From positions 318,554 through 382,553 of the forward strand of contig NZ_PGVH01000043.1 of assembly GCF_004168585.1 (NCBI RefSeq): a stretch of 64,000 nucleotides of DNA, written 5' to 3'. A program made the position numbers and the translations under genes. Positions 50,629-59,219 of the stretch are shown in pieces; the stretch's first letter is position 1, and each line of letters begins with the position of its first letter. The DNA comes from Shewanella sp. OPT22. Its GTDB lineage: Bacteria > Pseudomonadota > Gammaproteobacteria > Enterobacterales > Shewanellaceae. Under the pieces are notes generated by a model. The model made no database searches. It was not told the origin of the DNA and saw nothing but the letters and a program-made list of their open reading frames with translations.

Positions 50629-52917
50629 ATGAACAGCAATTTAACAGTAACTAAACGAAGTGGTGAGAGAGAAAGGATCGATCTCGATAAGATCCACCGC
50701 GTAATTACGTGGGCAGCCGAAGGGTTGAACAATGTATCAGTTTCTGAAGTAGAACTTCGTTCTCATCTCCAGTTTTTTGATGGTATTCCTACAGAAGCAA
50801 TTCATGAAACTATCATCAAGGCAGCAGCAGATTTAATCTCTCCGCAAACGCCTGATTACCAATTTTTAGCTGCTCGTTTAGCAATTTTCCATTTGCGTAA
50901 AAAAGCATTTGGTCAATTTGAGCCACCAAAATTATATGACCAAATTACTCGCCTGGTAGACTTAGGTAAGTACGATAAGCACATTTTAGAAGACTATACT
51001 CGTGAAGAGATAGATGAAATGGATAGCTATATCGATCATTGGCGTGATATGAACTTCTCTTATGCTGCTGTTAAGCAATTAGAAGGTAAGTATCTGGTTC
51101 AAAACCGTGTATCTAACGAAATTTATGAAAGCGCTCAGTTCCTATACATACTCGTAGCTGCTTGCTTATTCTCACGCTATCCAAAAGATACTCGTCTTGA
51201 TTTCATCAAGCGTTTCTATGATGCGGCATCACAATTCAAAATTTCATTACCTACACCAATCATGGCTGGCGTACGTACACCTACTCGTCAGTTCAGCTCA
51301 TGTGTACTGATCGAATGTGATGATAGCCTAGATTCAATCAATGCAACTTCTTCGGCAATCGTTAAATACGTGAGCCAACGTGCAGGTATTGGTATTAATG
51401 CGGGTCGTATCCGTGCACTTGGTAGCCCAATCCGTGGTGGTGAAGCATTCCACACAGGTTGTATTCCATTTTACAAGCACTTCCAGACTGCTGTTAAGTC
51501 TTGCTCACAAGGTGGAGTTCGTGGTGGTGCAGCTACCCTATTCTACCCAATCTGGCACTTAGAAGTTGAATCATTGCTTGTTCTTAAGAACAACCGTGGT
51601 GTTGAAGATAACCGTATTCGTCATCTAGATTACGGCGTTCAAATCAACAAGACCATGTACTCTCGTCTGATTAAAAAGCAAAACATTTCATTGTTTAGCC
51701 CTTCTGACGTACCTGGTTTATATGATGCATTCTTTGAAGATCAAGATGAATTCGAACGTCTTTATACAAAGTATGAAGCAGACACAAGCATTCGTCGTCA
51801 GACTATTAGAGCTTCAGAGCTATTCTCGCTTCTAATGCAAGAGCGTGCATCAACAGGCCGTATTTACATTCAAAACGTAGATCACTGTAATACGCACAGT
51901 CCATTTGACTCTAAAGTTGCTCCGGTACGTCAATCCAACTTATGTCTTGAGATTGCACTACCAACTAAGCCTTTGAGCAATATTGATGATCCAAATGGTG
52001 AAATTGCACTTTGTACGCTTTCTGCACTTAACTTAGGTGCAATTGATGACTTAGCTGAAATCGAAGAGTTATCCGACTTAGCAGTACGTGCGCTGGATAA
52101 CCTACTTGATTATCAAGATTATCCGATTAAGTCTGCAGAATTGGCTTCGATGAACCGTCGTACGTTAGGTATTGGTGTGATTAACTTTGCAAATTATCTT
52201 GCAAAGAACAACATGAAGTACTCTGACGGCAGTGCAAATAATCTTACGCATAAGACATTTGAAGCGATTCAATTCTACCTATTGAAAGCGTCAATGAACT
52301 TGGCAAAAGAATACGGTGCTTGTCCATTATTTAATGAGACAACATATTCTCAAGGTATTCTTCCGATTGATACTTACAAGCGTGACTTGGACAAAGTATG
52401 TTCTGAAGAGCTGCATTTAGATTGGGAAACATTACGTACTGAGATTCAAACTCACGGTCTACGTAACTCAACGCTTTCAGCATTAATGCCTTCAGAGACT
52501 TCATCGCAGATCTCTAACGCAACAAATGGTATCGAGCCTCCACGCGGCTTGATCAGTGTAAAAGCCAGTAAAGATGGTCAGTTAAAGCAAGTAGTACCTG
52601 ATTTTGATGAACTAAAAGACAAGTATGAATTGTTATGGCAAATGCCTAACAACGAAGGTTACTTACAGCTTGTTGGTATTATGCAAAAGTTTGTAGACCA
52701 AGCAATTTCTTCAAACACAAACTATGATCCAGCGAAATTTGCAGATCGTAAAGTACCTATGCAAGCATTATTAAAGGATTTATTGACCGCATACAAGTTA
52801 GGTGTCAAAACGTTGTATTATCATAACACCCGAGATGGAGCATCGGATCAGCTTGATGATATTACCAGCGTTGAAGAAGAGGATGACGGCTGCGCTGGCG
52901 GTGCATGTAAGATCTAA
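50629..52917 (+). CDS. nrdA: Ribonucleoside-diphosphate reductase class Ia alpha subunit
   Basis: The 762-residue protein starts with the ATP-cone (LTVTKRSGERERIDLDKIHRVI in pieces) and has the radical-site cysteine region NLCLEIALPT, plus the late ALMPSETSSQISNATNGIEPPRG. The C-terminal redox pair is in GCAGGACKI. It reduces NDPs together with NrdB. The length equals E. coli NrdA (761). Confidence 0.98.
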   Translation: MNSNLTVTKRSGERERIDLDKIHRVITWAAEGLNNVSVSEVELRSHLQFFDGIPTEAIHETIIKAAADLISPQTPDYQFLAARLAIFHLRKKAFGQFEPPKLYDQITRLVDLGKYDKHILEDYTREEIDEMDSYIDHWRDMNFSYAAVKQLEGKYLVQNRVSNEIYESAQFLYILVAACLFSRYPKDTRLDFIKRFYDAASQFKISLPTPIMAGVRTPTRQFSSCVLIECDDSLDSINATSSAIVKYVSQRAGIGINAGRIRALGSPIRGGEAFHTGCIPFYKHFQTAVKSCSQGGVRGGAATLFYPIWHLEVESLLVLKNNRGVEDNRIRHLDYGVQINKTMYSRLIKKQNISLFSPSDVPGLYDAFFEDQDEFERLYTKYEADTSIRRQTIRASELFSLLMQERASTGRIYIQNVDHCNTHSPFDSKVAPVRQSNLCLEIALPTKPLSNIDDPNGEIALCTLSALNLGAIDDLAEIEELSDLAVRALDNLLDYQDYPIKSAELASMNRRTLGIGVINFANYLAKNNMKYSDGSANNLTHKTFEAIQFYLLKASMNLAKEYGACPLFNETTYSQGILPIDTYKRDLDKVCSEELHLDWETLRTEIQTHGLRNSTLSALMPSETSSQISNATNGIEPPRGLISVKASKDGQLKQVVPDFDELKDKYELLWQMPNNEGYLQLVGIMQKFVDQAISSNTNYDPAKFADRKVPMQALLKDLLTAYKLGVKTLYYHNTRDGASDQLDDITSVEEEDDGCAGGACKI

Positions 52918-52927
52918 TTCTTATATT

Positions 52928-52954
52928 GGATTACCCAAATAGTTTGGGTAATCC
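52928..52954 (+). terminator. Strong intercistronic hairpin between nrdA and nrdB
   Basis: GGATTACCCAAA and TTTGGGTAATCC form a perfect 12-bp stem with a TAG loop. There is no T-tract (CTAATTTA follows), so it is more likely to stabilise the nrdA message or reduce read-through than to stop transcription. Confidence 0.55.
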
Positions 52955-53009
52955 CTAATTTACCAAATTAGTTTAAAAATCGGGCTTGTCCCGCTTGGAA
53001 GCAGAACTC

Positions 53010-54140
53010 ATGACCTATAGTACTTTTTGTCAAACACCTAACGATGCAACAAAAGAACCAATGTTCTTTGGACAACCTGTAAACGTTGCCCGTTACGACC
53101 AACAAAAATATGAAGTTTTTGAAAAGCTAATTGAAAAGCAGTTATCTTTTTTCTGGCGTCCTGAAGAAGTTGACGTAAGTAAAGACAAAATTGATTACAC
53201 AGCTCTGCCTGATCATGAAAAACACATTTTCATTTCAAATTTAAAATATCAAACTCTACTCGACTCTATTCAAGGCCGTTCACCAAACGTAGCGTTTTTG
53301 CCTCTTGTATCGATTCCTGAATTAGAAACTTGGATTGAAACATGGTCTTTCTCAGAAACCATTCACAGTCGTTCATATACGCATATTATTCGTAATATTG
53401 TTAATGACCCTTCTGTAGTTTTTGACGACATTGTTGTTAATCAAGAAATTCTAAAGCGTGCAACTGATATTTCGGCTTACTACGATCATTTAATTAAACT
53501 GACTCAAGTTTATGAATTGTTCGGTGAAGGCACACATCGTATAGACGGTGAAGATGTTTCAGTCAGCTTACGACAACTAAAGAAAGCACTTTACCTTTGT
53601 ATGATGTCCGTCAATGCACTAGAAGCAATCCGTTTCTACGTGAGTTTTGCTTGCTCATTCGCATTTGCTGAACGCAAGCTTATGGAAGGTAATGCGAAAA
53701 TTATCCGTCTAATTGCACGTGATGAAGCTTTGCACCTTAACAGTACACAACACATTCTCACCATTATGCAATCTGAGAAAGAAGATCCAGAAATGGCGGA
53801 GATTGCAAAAGAATGTGAACAAGAAGCTTACGATTTATTTTTTAAAGCAGCTGAGCAAGAAAAAGAATGGGCTGAATACCTATTTAAAGATGGTTCAATG
53901 ATTGGTATGAACAAAGAAATTCTTTGCCAGTATGTTGAATATATCACTAACCAACGCATGAAAGCCGTGAACCTTGACCAACCATATGAGCAAACGTCTA
54001 ACCCGCTTCCATGGATGAAAAACTGGTTAGAAAGTGATGCTGTTCAAGTTGCACCACAAGAAGTTGAAGTTTCTTCTTACTTAGTTGGTCAGATTGATTC
54101 ATCAATTGATGAAAGTGAGTTCGAAGACTTTGATTTATAA
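53010..54140 (+). CDS. nrdB: Ribonucleoside-diphosphate reductase class Ia beta subunit
   Basis: The protein starts [17 protein letters not shown] and carries iron-binding [29 protein letters not shown] and ARDEALH motifs, with the C-terminal tail [22 protein letters not shown] (in pieces) that docks to NrdA. The ATG at 53010 gives 376 residues, as in E. coli. The radical tyrosine lies in the usual helix after the first iron ligands. Confidence 0.97.
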   Translation: MTYSTFCQTPNDATKEPMFFGQPVNVARYDQQKYEVFEKLIEKQLSFFWRPEEVDVSKDKIDYTALPDHEKHIFISNLKYQTLLDSIQGRSPNVAFLPLVSIPELETWIETWSFSETIHSRSYTHIIRNIVNDPSVVFDDIVVNQEILKRATDISAYYDHLIKLTQVYELFGEGTHRIDGEDVSVSLRQLKKALYLCMMSVNALEAIRFYVSFACSFAFAERKLMEGNAKIIRLIARDEALHLNSTQHILTIMQSEKEDPEMAEIAKECEQEAYDLFFKAAEQEKEWAEYLFKDGSMIGMNKEILCQYVEYITNQRMKAVNLDQPYEQTSNPLPWMKNWLESDAVQVAPQEVEVSSYLVGQIDSSIDESEFEDFDL

Positions 54141-54432
54141 AAAAGCGCCTATTGTCAGTTTACAAGGTCAACCTGTTCTACTTTTTAATGAGCAAACGAC
54201 CTTACTCAATGCGCTTGAATCAAAAGCAGTAGATGTGTTTTCTGAGTGCCGCAGTGGATTTTGCGGTGCTTGTAAAACAAAAGTAAACAGCGGCGAGGTT
54301 TCCTATATTCATGAACCTCTCGCCAGTTTAGAAGAAGGCGAATGCCTCCCCTGCTGCTGTAAACCTGAATCTGATTTAGATCTAGACATTCCTCATGGTC
54401 GTTTTGAAGAATCGAGTAAAAAACCAGATTAA
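54109..54432 (+). CDS. yfaE: YfaE-type [2Fe-2S] ferredoxin
   Basis: A small ferredoxin with cysteines in [13 protein letters not shown] and CLPCCCKP, the plant-type cluster pattern. YfaE maintains the NrdB diferric-tyrosyl cofactor. The frame overlaps the nrdB 3' end by about 30 nt, with possible starts at ATG 54109, GTG 54115 or TTG 54130 and no clear ribosome site, so translation is probably coupled. Slightly longer C-terminus than E. coli YfaE. Confidence 0.88.
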   Translation: MKVSSKTLIYKKAPIVSLQGQPVLLFNEQTTLLNALESKAVDVFSECRSGFCGACKTKVNSGEVSYIHEPLASLEEGECLPCCCKPESDLDLDIPHGRFEESSKKPD

Positions 54433-54441
54433 GATTTAAAT

Positions 54442-54485
54442 AAAGGAAGTCACTCTCACCCGAAGAATGACTTCCTTTTTAATTT
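54442..54485 (+). terminator. Terminator of nrdAB-yfaE
   Basis: AAAGGAAGTCA (54442-54452) pairs with TGACTTCCTTT (54468-54478) over a 15-nt loop, followed by TTTTTAATTTT. It is a strong Rho-independent terminator directly after yfaE. Confidence 0.93.
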
Positions 54486-54601
54486 TACGTTACTCCCAAA
54501 TTTTCCCATCAAATCCTACACCATATCAATTGTCTTATTTTTTAATCATTGTTAACCTAACCTCATCAAATTTAGAGTTTTTATACCACTGCGGAGTAAA
54601 G

Positions 54602-55414
54602 ATGAAACGGACATGGACTTTGTCGACATTAATGGCTTTTGCGCTTTTGGGTTGCAGTGAGGATACTCATAACCCATTTAGCAATAATAATCACCCTGCT
54701 AGCCAATGCTCTGATGAAGATATGTATCGATATGATAATCGACGCTTACGTGATCACAATGGCATATACAAAGGCATAGATTCAGATTCTTTGCTCACCG
54801 TAGACGAAAATGATGGTATTCGGATCATTGATTTTGGTGAACGTTTTACCGCCGATATAGATCCAGTAATTGGAACTAATGCTGAAGATTTATTTGTCTG
54901 TGGTGGCAACGCCTATCAATTCAGTAACGATGAGCACATCCCAAAATCATTGATCGACGAACGTTCTGTCGTTAACGTCAGCTTTCAAAACGATCAAGGA
55001 ACCATCTCAGGCACACTGCAAGATGATTTTGAAGACATTGGCCAATCGATAAACCATCGCTTTGAAAAACAAAATTATTTCATCGAACTGAATGAATTGG
55101 CTGGAACTTATAATGAGGATGACGCTACCTTAACCATATCATCAGATGGCCGAATCACGGGGGCTGGTTTTGACGGTGTTTTTGAGGGCTGTGTGTTACG
55201 GGGGAAATTAAGCTTTGAAGACATCGATTACGGGTTCTACCGTGGCGCTATTGAATTCATGAATTGCAAACATGCCGTTCACGATGCACCATTGGTTTAT
55301 GTAGAAGGTCAAGGCAGTTCAGTCTTTGTTTTTGGATATCGCACAGATTTTGGACGTAAAACGGTTATTGATTTAGCCACAGACCGAGGGTATTTGTTTC
55401 AGAAGCGATTTTGA
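54602..55414 (+). CDS. Hypothetical lipoprotein
   Basis: The ATG at 54602, preceded by GGAG, starts a 270-residue protein with a lipobox FALLGCS (Cys18). The longer frame from 54467 adds only an unlikely N-terminus. The mature part is acidic and strand-rich, with two similar segments (RDHNGIYKGIDSDSLLTVDENDG and LAGTYNEDDATLTISSDGRITGAGFDGVFEGC in pieces), suggesting a small beta-barrel or sandwich. I do not recognise the family. It is the last ordinary gene before the cassette array. Confidence 0.75.
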   Translation: MKRTWTLSTLMAFALLGCSEDTHNPFSNNNHPASQCSDEDMYRYDNRRLRDHNGIYKGIDSDSLLTVDENDGIRIIDFGERFTADIDPVIGTNAEDLFVCGGNAYQFSNDEHIPKSLIDERSVVNVSFQNDQGTISGTLQDDFEDIGQSINHRFEKQNYFIELNELAGTYNEDDATLTISSDGRITGAGFDGVFEGCVLRGKLSFEDIDYGFYRGAIEFMNCKHAVHDAPLVYVEGQGSSVFVFGYRTDFGRKTVIDLATDRGYLFQKRF

Positions 55415-55913
55415 CCTAGAAAACTCAGTTGGGTTCGTTCTCAAGAGCAGAAAAAAAGTGTCGGTAGCAAGGCAGCAAGTAGTTAATCTACTTGCAAATG
55501 TTCTAACGTAGATATCGGCAATTTGGGCCAGCTTGTGAGCGTGGAGTTATTCACCCAATAGGTGATAACAGTTAATCAGATGATTTTCTTACTTTCATAA
55601 GTTAAAAAAGTAATTTAGCGTTCAACTGAGTTTTTTAGGTTAAAAGAACACTCAGCTTAAATCATTAGTTTTATCCTCATAATTAATTTAAAATCTAAAA
55701 AAATCGCATGGTTATTTATACAGTAATTGAAAAATTCCTTCTTTCCACCGGAAAAAAGGATTAATTCCCGCTTTCACTCACGTAGTATTTTCAGTTACAT
55801 ACTGTTATGTGATTGAAATTATGAAGTTATTCATGTTAATTTAGTATCATTAAAAAATAGAAAAAAGGAAGTGATCTGATGTGTAAAAACAGGACTTTTT
55901 CCTTCTAATAAGC
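55415..55913. other. Non-coding boundary region left of the cassette array
   Basis: About 500 bp without a gene on either strand. An integron integrase gene or an attI site would be expected here, since the attC sites read left to right, but no integrase-like frame is present. The transition is AT-rich, with poly-A and poly-T patches and a weak CTGAGT/ACTCAG pair. The first GTTATGC that could be a recombination core starts at 55914. Confidence 0.6.
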
Positions 55914-56220
55914 TGTTATGCGCCGCCACTTGGCGGTAAATAAAAAGTTGTTTTGTAACTGCAAATTCAATTGTTTTTACAAGCTGCAATTTGCTGTTCA
56001 AAGTTGTAACCTCAAAGTTTGTTTGTGGTTATTGGCGGTAGCGTGTTTATCAGGTTATCGTAAAACAAAATTAAGCAGTATTTGTGTCGTGGCGGCTTAA
56101 AGTTGTAGGTCGTTATAATTTTTTTAAAAGGCGGTTGTTGCTGCAAGTGTATTTCTCTGTAGTCAACGGTCGCCTAACAAGAAATTCCAGCTGACGCCTT
56201 CGGCGCAGCTGAATTGGGCG
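55914..56220 (+). other. First cassette, no convincing gene
   Basis: From the putative core GTTATGC to the first attC there are about 260 bp. A 60-codon frame starts at 55918 inside the core, but its composition (Cys-, Leu- and Lys-rich) and lack of ribosome site make it doubtful. GCCGCCAC at 55922-55929 and GTGGCGGC at 56089-56096 are inverted copies, and GCAAATT/AATTTGC form an inner pair, so the insert may be a structured RNA or an expression-neutral cassette. Confidence 0.5.
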
Positions 56221-56226
56221 TTATGT
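56172..56226 (+). repeat. attC site 1 (short type)
   Basis: Core GCCTAAC at the left, GTTATGT at the right, inner arms CAGCTGACGCC / GGCGCAGCTG around TT. It closes the first cassette. Confidence 0.93.
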
Positions 56227-56240
56227 TTTCAGGAAGGTTA

Positions 56241-56603
56241 GTGAATAAAATTAAACTTATCGGGGTATTTTTTTTAGGGGTTTTATTAGGCTTGTTCATT
56301 GCTATATTCTTGTATTCAAAGCATTATCAAGATGAGGTGTTGGCAGATGAAATTTCACACCTTTATTTGCCCGTAAAAGAGTTTGTATCTTACGCAGAGC
56401 TTTCGGATAAACAAGTGTTCTGTATTAATTTGAATGATTCCATAAGTAGCGTCAAATATCTAAAAACTTTACTAAGCAATGCCAAAGATCGCTACATATA
56501 TTCAAGCACTTTAGATATTGTTTCAAACTACGCAATAGAAACAATAGAGGAGTTTGAAAATATGCCAAATGATAAAATCAAATACGATTGCAAGAAAACA
56601 TAA
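56241..56603 (+). CDS. Cassette protein, single membrane anchor, unknown
   Basis: I chose GTG 56241 because AGGAAGG lies upstream; an ATG at 56223 inside the attC core is also in frame. The 120-residue product has one hydrophobic helix near its N-terminus (about 6-27, LIGVFFLGVLLGLFIAIFLY) and a soluble C-terminal part with two cysteines. No family is recognised. The stop overlaps the following attC. Confidence 0.65.
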   Translation: MNKIKLIGVFFLGVLLGLFIAIFLYSKHYQDEVLADEISHLYLPVKEFVSYAELSDKQVFCINLNDSISSVKYLKTLLSNAKDRYIYSSTLDIVSNYAIETIEEFENMPNDKIKYDCKKT

Positions 56604-56696
56604 CAAGGCATTCAATCTGACAAATACTGCTTGGCTTTTGTCACTGCGTTCCAAAATATAGCCAAGCACTATTTGCAGCTTAATGCGGCGTTAGGC
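56598..56696 (+). repeat. attC site 2 (long type)
   Basis: Left core ACATAAC, right core GTTAGGC. Inner arms TTGGCT and AGCCAA are separated by a longer loop than in the short sites; total about 99 bp. Confidence 0.92.
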
Positions 56697-56718
56697 ATCT
56701 TTCGATATTGGTCATTAT

Positions 56719-57159
56719 ATGAAAATATTATTCAACTCAATCATATTGCTATTTACATCAGGCAAAAAAATGCCTTGGCTTTTTATGTTTATGTATGGCG
56801 TAACTGCGCTTTCTTTTATTCCATTTCTTTTCTTTGGTTTTTGGCCTTGGTCAAATTCAACTTATAGCATTGGAGGTGAAAACTTAACATATAGTGAATT
56901 TTGGTTGTCTGGTGCGGCTCCGCTTGCATTAACTGTCGTTACTTTTATGTCTTATTTATGCCTCGCTACTGCTCAAGGTTCTGCCTGGTCTCGCTGGGGG
57001 AATTTAATTTATTGGTCTGCAATATTTATTTTATTGGCGTATGGTAGCTTGACTGGCTTCATTATCAGTACACTTTTAATTTCTTCATTGTGGTATTACT
57101 TCTTTAAAAGTGTGGCTGTAAATACTTATTATAAATCGTTTGGTGCAGGCAATGCCTAA
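56719..57159 (+). CDS. Cassette-encoded membrane protein, unknown
   Basis: 146 residues with about four hydrophobic segments (roughly 3-14, 20-42, 68-85 and 95-130). The ATG lies 22 nt after the attC core with no good ribosome site. No family is recognised. The stop codon TAA is inside the left core of the next attC. Confidence 0.65.
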   Translation: MKILFNSIILLFTSGKKMPWLFMFMYGVTALSFIPFLFFGFWPWSNSTYSIGGENLTYSEFWLSGAAPLALTVVTFMSYLCLATAQGSAWSRWGNLIYWSAIFILLAYGSLTGFIISTLLISSLWYYFFKSVAVNTYYKSFGAGNA

Positions 57160-57254
57160 CAAGGGTTTTCAAGTCGGACAAAAAACAGTTGGCTGTTTTC
57201 ACTCCGTTCAACATTTTAGCCAACAATTTTTTGCCGCTTAAAACGGCGTTATAC
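57154..57254 (+). repeat. attC site 3 (long type)
   Basis: Left core GCCTAAC, right core GTTATAC, inner arms TTGGCT/AGCCAA, about 101 bp. It overlaps the stop codon of the preceding cassette gene. Confidence 0.92.
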
Positions 57255-57276
57255 ATTAGTGATGAATTAAACTCTT

Positions 57277-57645
57277 ATGAATACCGATAATAACTACATT
57301 AATGACATTAAAAAACATTCAAAGCTCTTCTATGTTTTTACTGTGTTGTCAATTTTAATGCCTATATTGGCGATTACAATTCCTTGGATTCCACAAGATG
57401 AAACATTAGCAACTTGGTTTCAGCGAAGTGGATCAGCTATGATTGTTTTCGCTCTACTTGCAGAAGCTAAAGCTATCGAAGTTCATAATATACTTAATCC
57501 AAGCGGTTTTGTTGGTTTAGGTTTTGATGACGCACAATCTAAATATTATAAGCATCCAGCAATGTTTAATTTGTCATCATTTACTTTAATAGCACTAGGT
57601 ACTTTAATCTGGGGGTATGGGGACATACCGCTAAAAAATGTATAA
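57277..57645 (+). CDS. Cassette-encoded membrane protein, unknown
   Basis: 122 residues with hydrophobic segments at about 18-38, 50-64 and 97-113. The start is ATG, with GTG-ATGAATTAAAC upstream and only a poor ribosome site. Nothing in the sequence names a function. The stop overlaps the next attC's left core. Confidence 0.65.
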   Translation: MNTDNNYINDIKKHSKLFYVFTVLSILMPILAITIPWIPQDETLATWFQRSGSAMIVFALLAEAKAIEVHNILNPSGFVGLGFDDAQSKYYKHPAMFNLSSFTLIALGTLIWGYGDIPLKNV

Positions 57646-57694
57646 CAAGCAATTCCAGCTGACGCCTACGGCGCAGCTGAATTGGGCGTTATAC
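57640..57694 (+). repeat. attC site 4 (short type)
   Basis: Left core GTATAAC, right core GTTATAC, inner arms CAGCTGACGCC / GGCGCAGCTG around TAC. The fifth base after the left core differs slightly from the other short sites (CAATTCC). Confidence 0.93.
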
Positions 57695-57944
57695 GGTATA
57701 TCTATTTCAAAGTGGTAAACGAGGTTTGGTTAAACGCTAAACCTGCGGTAGCCATGATAAACAGTTTGGTATTGCGGCAGCGCCTTTTGGTGAAACAACA
57801 TCGTTTGAATTTGAGTTTTGATCAAACTTTTAGGTTCCAACGCAATTTCGTTCAAACCAGCTTAAAATCCAAAATTCGTTTTACCTAAGTTTTAGCATCG
57901 TGTAACTTAAAAATAAGGCTTGTTAAACAAAACCAATCAGTTGC
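57695..57944 (+). other. Cassette 5 insert without a clear gene
   Basis: About 250 bp lie between attC 4 and the interrupted attC 5. The only frames are short, basic and poorly supported (for example about 44 codons from an ATG near 57756). No ribosome site is evident. It is likely a cassette without a protein-coding gene or with a decayed one. Confidence 0.5.
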
Positions 57945-57978
57945 GTATAACAAGAGACTATGGCGTCAATAGTTAATT

Positions 57979-58929
57979 TCATACTTTTGGCGCTTCCCAT
58001 AAAACACCATCTCTTAGCATTGAATTTAAGATCACAACCATCTTTCTGATACACGCAATGATCGCTACTTTCTTTGGTTTTCCAGATGCTACTAAACGCT
58101 GATATGTTCCTTTAAAAACAGGATTAGATTGTATAGCTGACATCATCGCCATATATAAAACCGTTCTAACTTGATGTCGGCCTCCTTGTATTTTCCTCTG
58201 TCCTTTAAATCGTCCACTTTCTTTATTCATTGGAGCAACACCGACGAGTGAGCTCGCTTCTTTGTTATTTATATACCCAAGCTCAGGTAGATTACTTATG
58301 ATGGATGCTGCAGCTATTTTCCCTATCCCTTTCATGCTTTGTAGAATTACATTTTTAGCTTGAAAGTCAGGATTGGATTCAATGAGTTTAATGATTTTAG
58401 CTTCAATTTTTTCAATCTGTTTTTTAAACACCGTCAGGATAGGTTTGATGGTCATCACCAGTTCTTTAGGAAGAATTTGAACCCTGTTTTTTTCCATAGT
58501 TTGCATTGCCATGAGCTGGTTTCTTCTTGCAACTAAATCACTCATAGTCTGCATGAGCTCTGGCTTTAAGGTAGATAGTCTCGGCTTAATCGCATCACTA
58601 TAGTGAGCGATGAGTTGAGCGTCGAGCTTATCTGTTTTAGCGCGTTGACCAATAGCGCCAGCAAAGCGTTTAATGTGTACTGGGTTGGTAATGACGAACG
58701 GTAAATTAGCGCTTGCACAAGCCATGATAAAAGGCATTTCTAGTCGTCCAGTTGCTTCAATGACGATGCGTTCAGGATTATGTTGTTTTATTAGGTTAAT
58801 AGCTTTTTTTATCCCGCTGTCATCATTAGGCACAGTGAAATAAATGTCGAGTGGTCGAATATAAATATCTAGTTGGTACTTTCCTGTATCTACACCGACG
58901 TTAATGTTTTGATTAGTTGTTGTTTTCAT
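57979..58929 (-). CDS. IS110-family transposase (DEDD recombinase)
   Basis: The 316-residue enzyme has the RuvC-like DEDD residues D14 (NVGVDTGK), E58 (IVIEATG), D100 and D103 (KTDKLDAQ), and a C-terminal Tnp20 domain with GIGKIAAASIIS (helix-hairpin-helix) and the nucleophile serine in MNKESGRFKG (about S238). The frame is intact, so the element may be active. In this family the transposase works with an RNA made from the neighbouring non-coding end to choose donor and target. Confidence 0.95.
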   Translation of the reverse strand: MKTTTNQNINVGVDTGKYQLDIYIRPLDIYFTVPNDDSGIKKAINLIKQHNPERIVIEATGRLEMPFIMACASANLPFVITNPVHIKRFAGAIGQRAKTDKLDAQLIAHYSDAIKPRLSTLKPELMQTMSDLVARRNQLMAMQTMEKNRVQILPKELVMTIKPILTVFKKQIEKIEAKIIKLIESNPDFQAKNVILQSMKGIGKIAAASIISNLPELGYINNKEASSLVGVAPMNKESGRFKGQRKIQGGRHQVRTVLYMAMMSAIQSNPVFKGTYQRLVASGKPKKVAIIACIRKMVVILNSMLRDGVLWEAPKV

Positions 58930-59148
58930 AATAAGCTAACTCTTGCTTGCAAATGCGGGTTCGAGACCCAGTAGACTATTCGAGTGTTTTGCTTGGAGTC
59001 GTTTGTCGCGTTCTTTCTTGTTATCGGTCTCTCAATAGAGGAGCCTACATTCAATCGAACTACGACAAAAGAAAGCTTTAGTTGCAGCTAAAGCCTGGGT
59101 CTCACTTTACCCGAAAAGGAATTAATTGGTGGGTTTATTATCCATACA
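58930..59148 (-). ncRNA. Probable bridge RNA region of the IS110 element
   Basis: Read on the minus strand, two internal-loop hairpins can be drawn. The target loop is closed by TTTGTCG/CGACAAA (59063-59069 and 59002-59008) and GTTC/GAAC; its 3' side GATAACAAG (59017-59025) is complementary to the attC left core, and its 5' side GAATGT (59047-59052) resembles GAATTT of the attC arm. The donor loop is closed by ACTC/GAGT; its sides ATAGTCTACT (58970-58979) and TTTGCAAG (58946-58953) match the element's right end ATAGTCT-CT and, with a wobble, left end CTTGTA. The fold was drawn by eye. Confidence 0.75.
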
Positions 59149-59219
59149 AGAAATTCCAGGTGACGCCTACGGCGCACCTGAATTAGGCGTTATACCGTTT
59201 ACAGACAAGGGAGAGGTGT

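Larger units (their letters stand above)
57955..59150 (-). mobile_element. IS110-family insertion sequence inside attC 5
   Basis: The element is about 1196 bp. ACAAG occurs at both junctions; with an AG core (CT on the transposase strand) the ends are AGACTATGGC at the left and TTATCCATACA at the right. There are no long terminal inverted repeats and no conventional target duplication, as expected for IS110. It carries one transposase gene on the minus strand, with only about 24 bp downstream of it and about 220 bp of non-coding DNA upstream, the arrangement of the IS110 group rather than IS1111. Confidence 0.92.
57945..59195 (+). repeat. attC site 5 (short type), split by an IS110-family element
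   Basis: The left part GTATAACAAG (57945-57954) and the right part AAATTCCAGGTGACGCC...GTTATAC (59151-59195) join to a perfect short attC of the CAGGTG/CACCTG subtype. The insertion lies between the left core and the inner arm. Excision or recombination at this attC should be impaired. Confidence 0.9.

Noticed and set aside
55918..56100. A 60-codon frame in the first cassette
   Set aside because: It has no ribosome site, odd composition and lies between inverted repeats; I treat the cassette as having no proven gene.
57682..57888. 68-codon frame in cassette 5
   Set aside because: It begins inside the attC core, is very basic and has no ribosome site; insufficient support for a gene.
57955..59150. 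Assignment of the element to the IS1111 group because it sits in attC
   Set aside because: The non-coding stretch is upstream of the transposase and there are no clear subterminal inverted repeats, so the IS110 group fits better.
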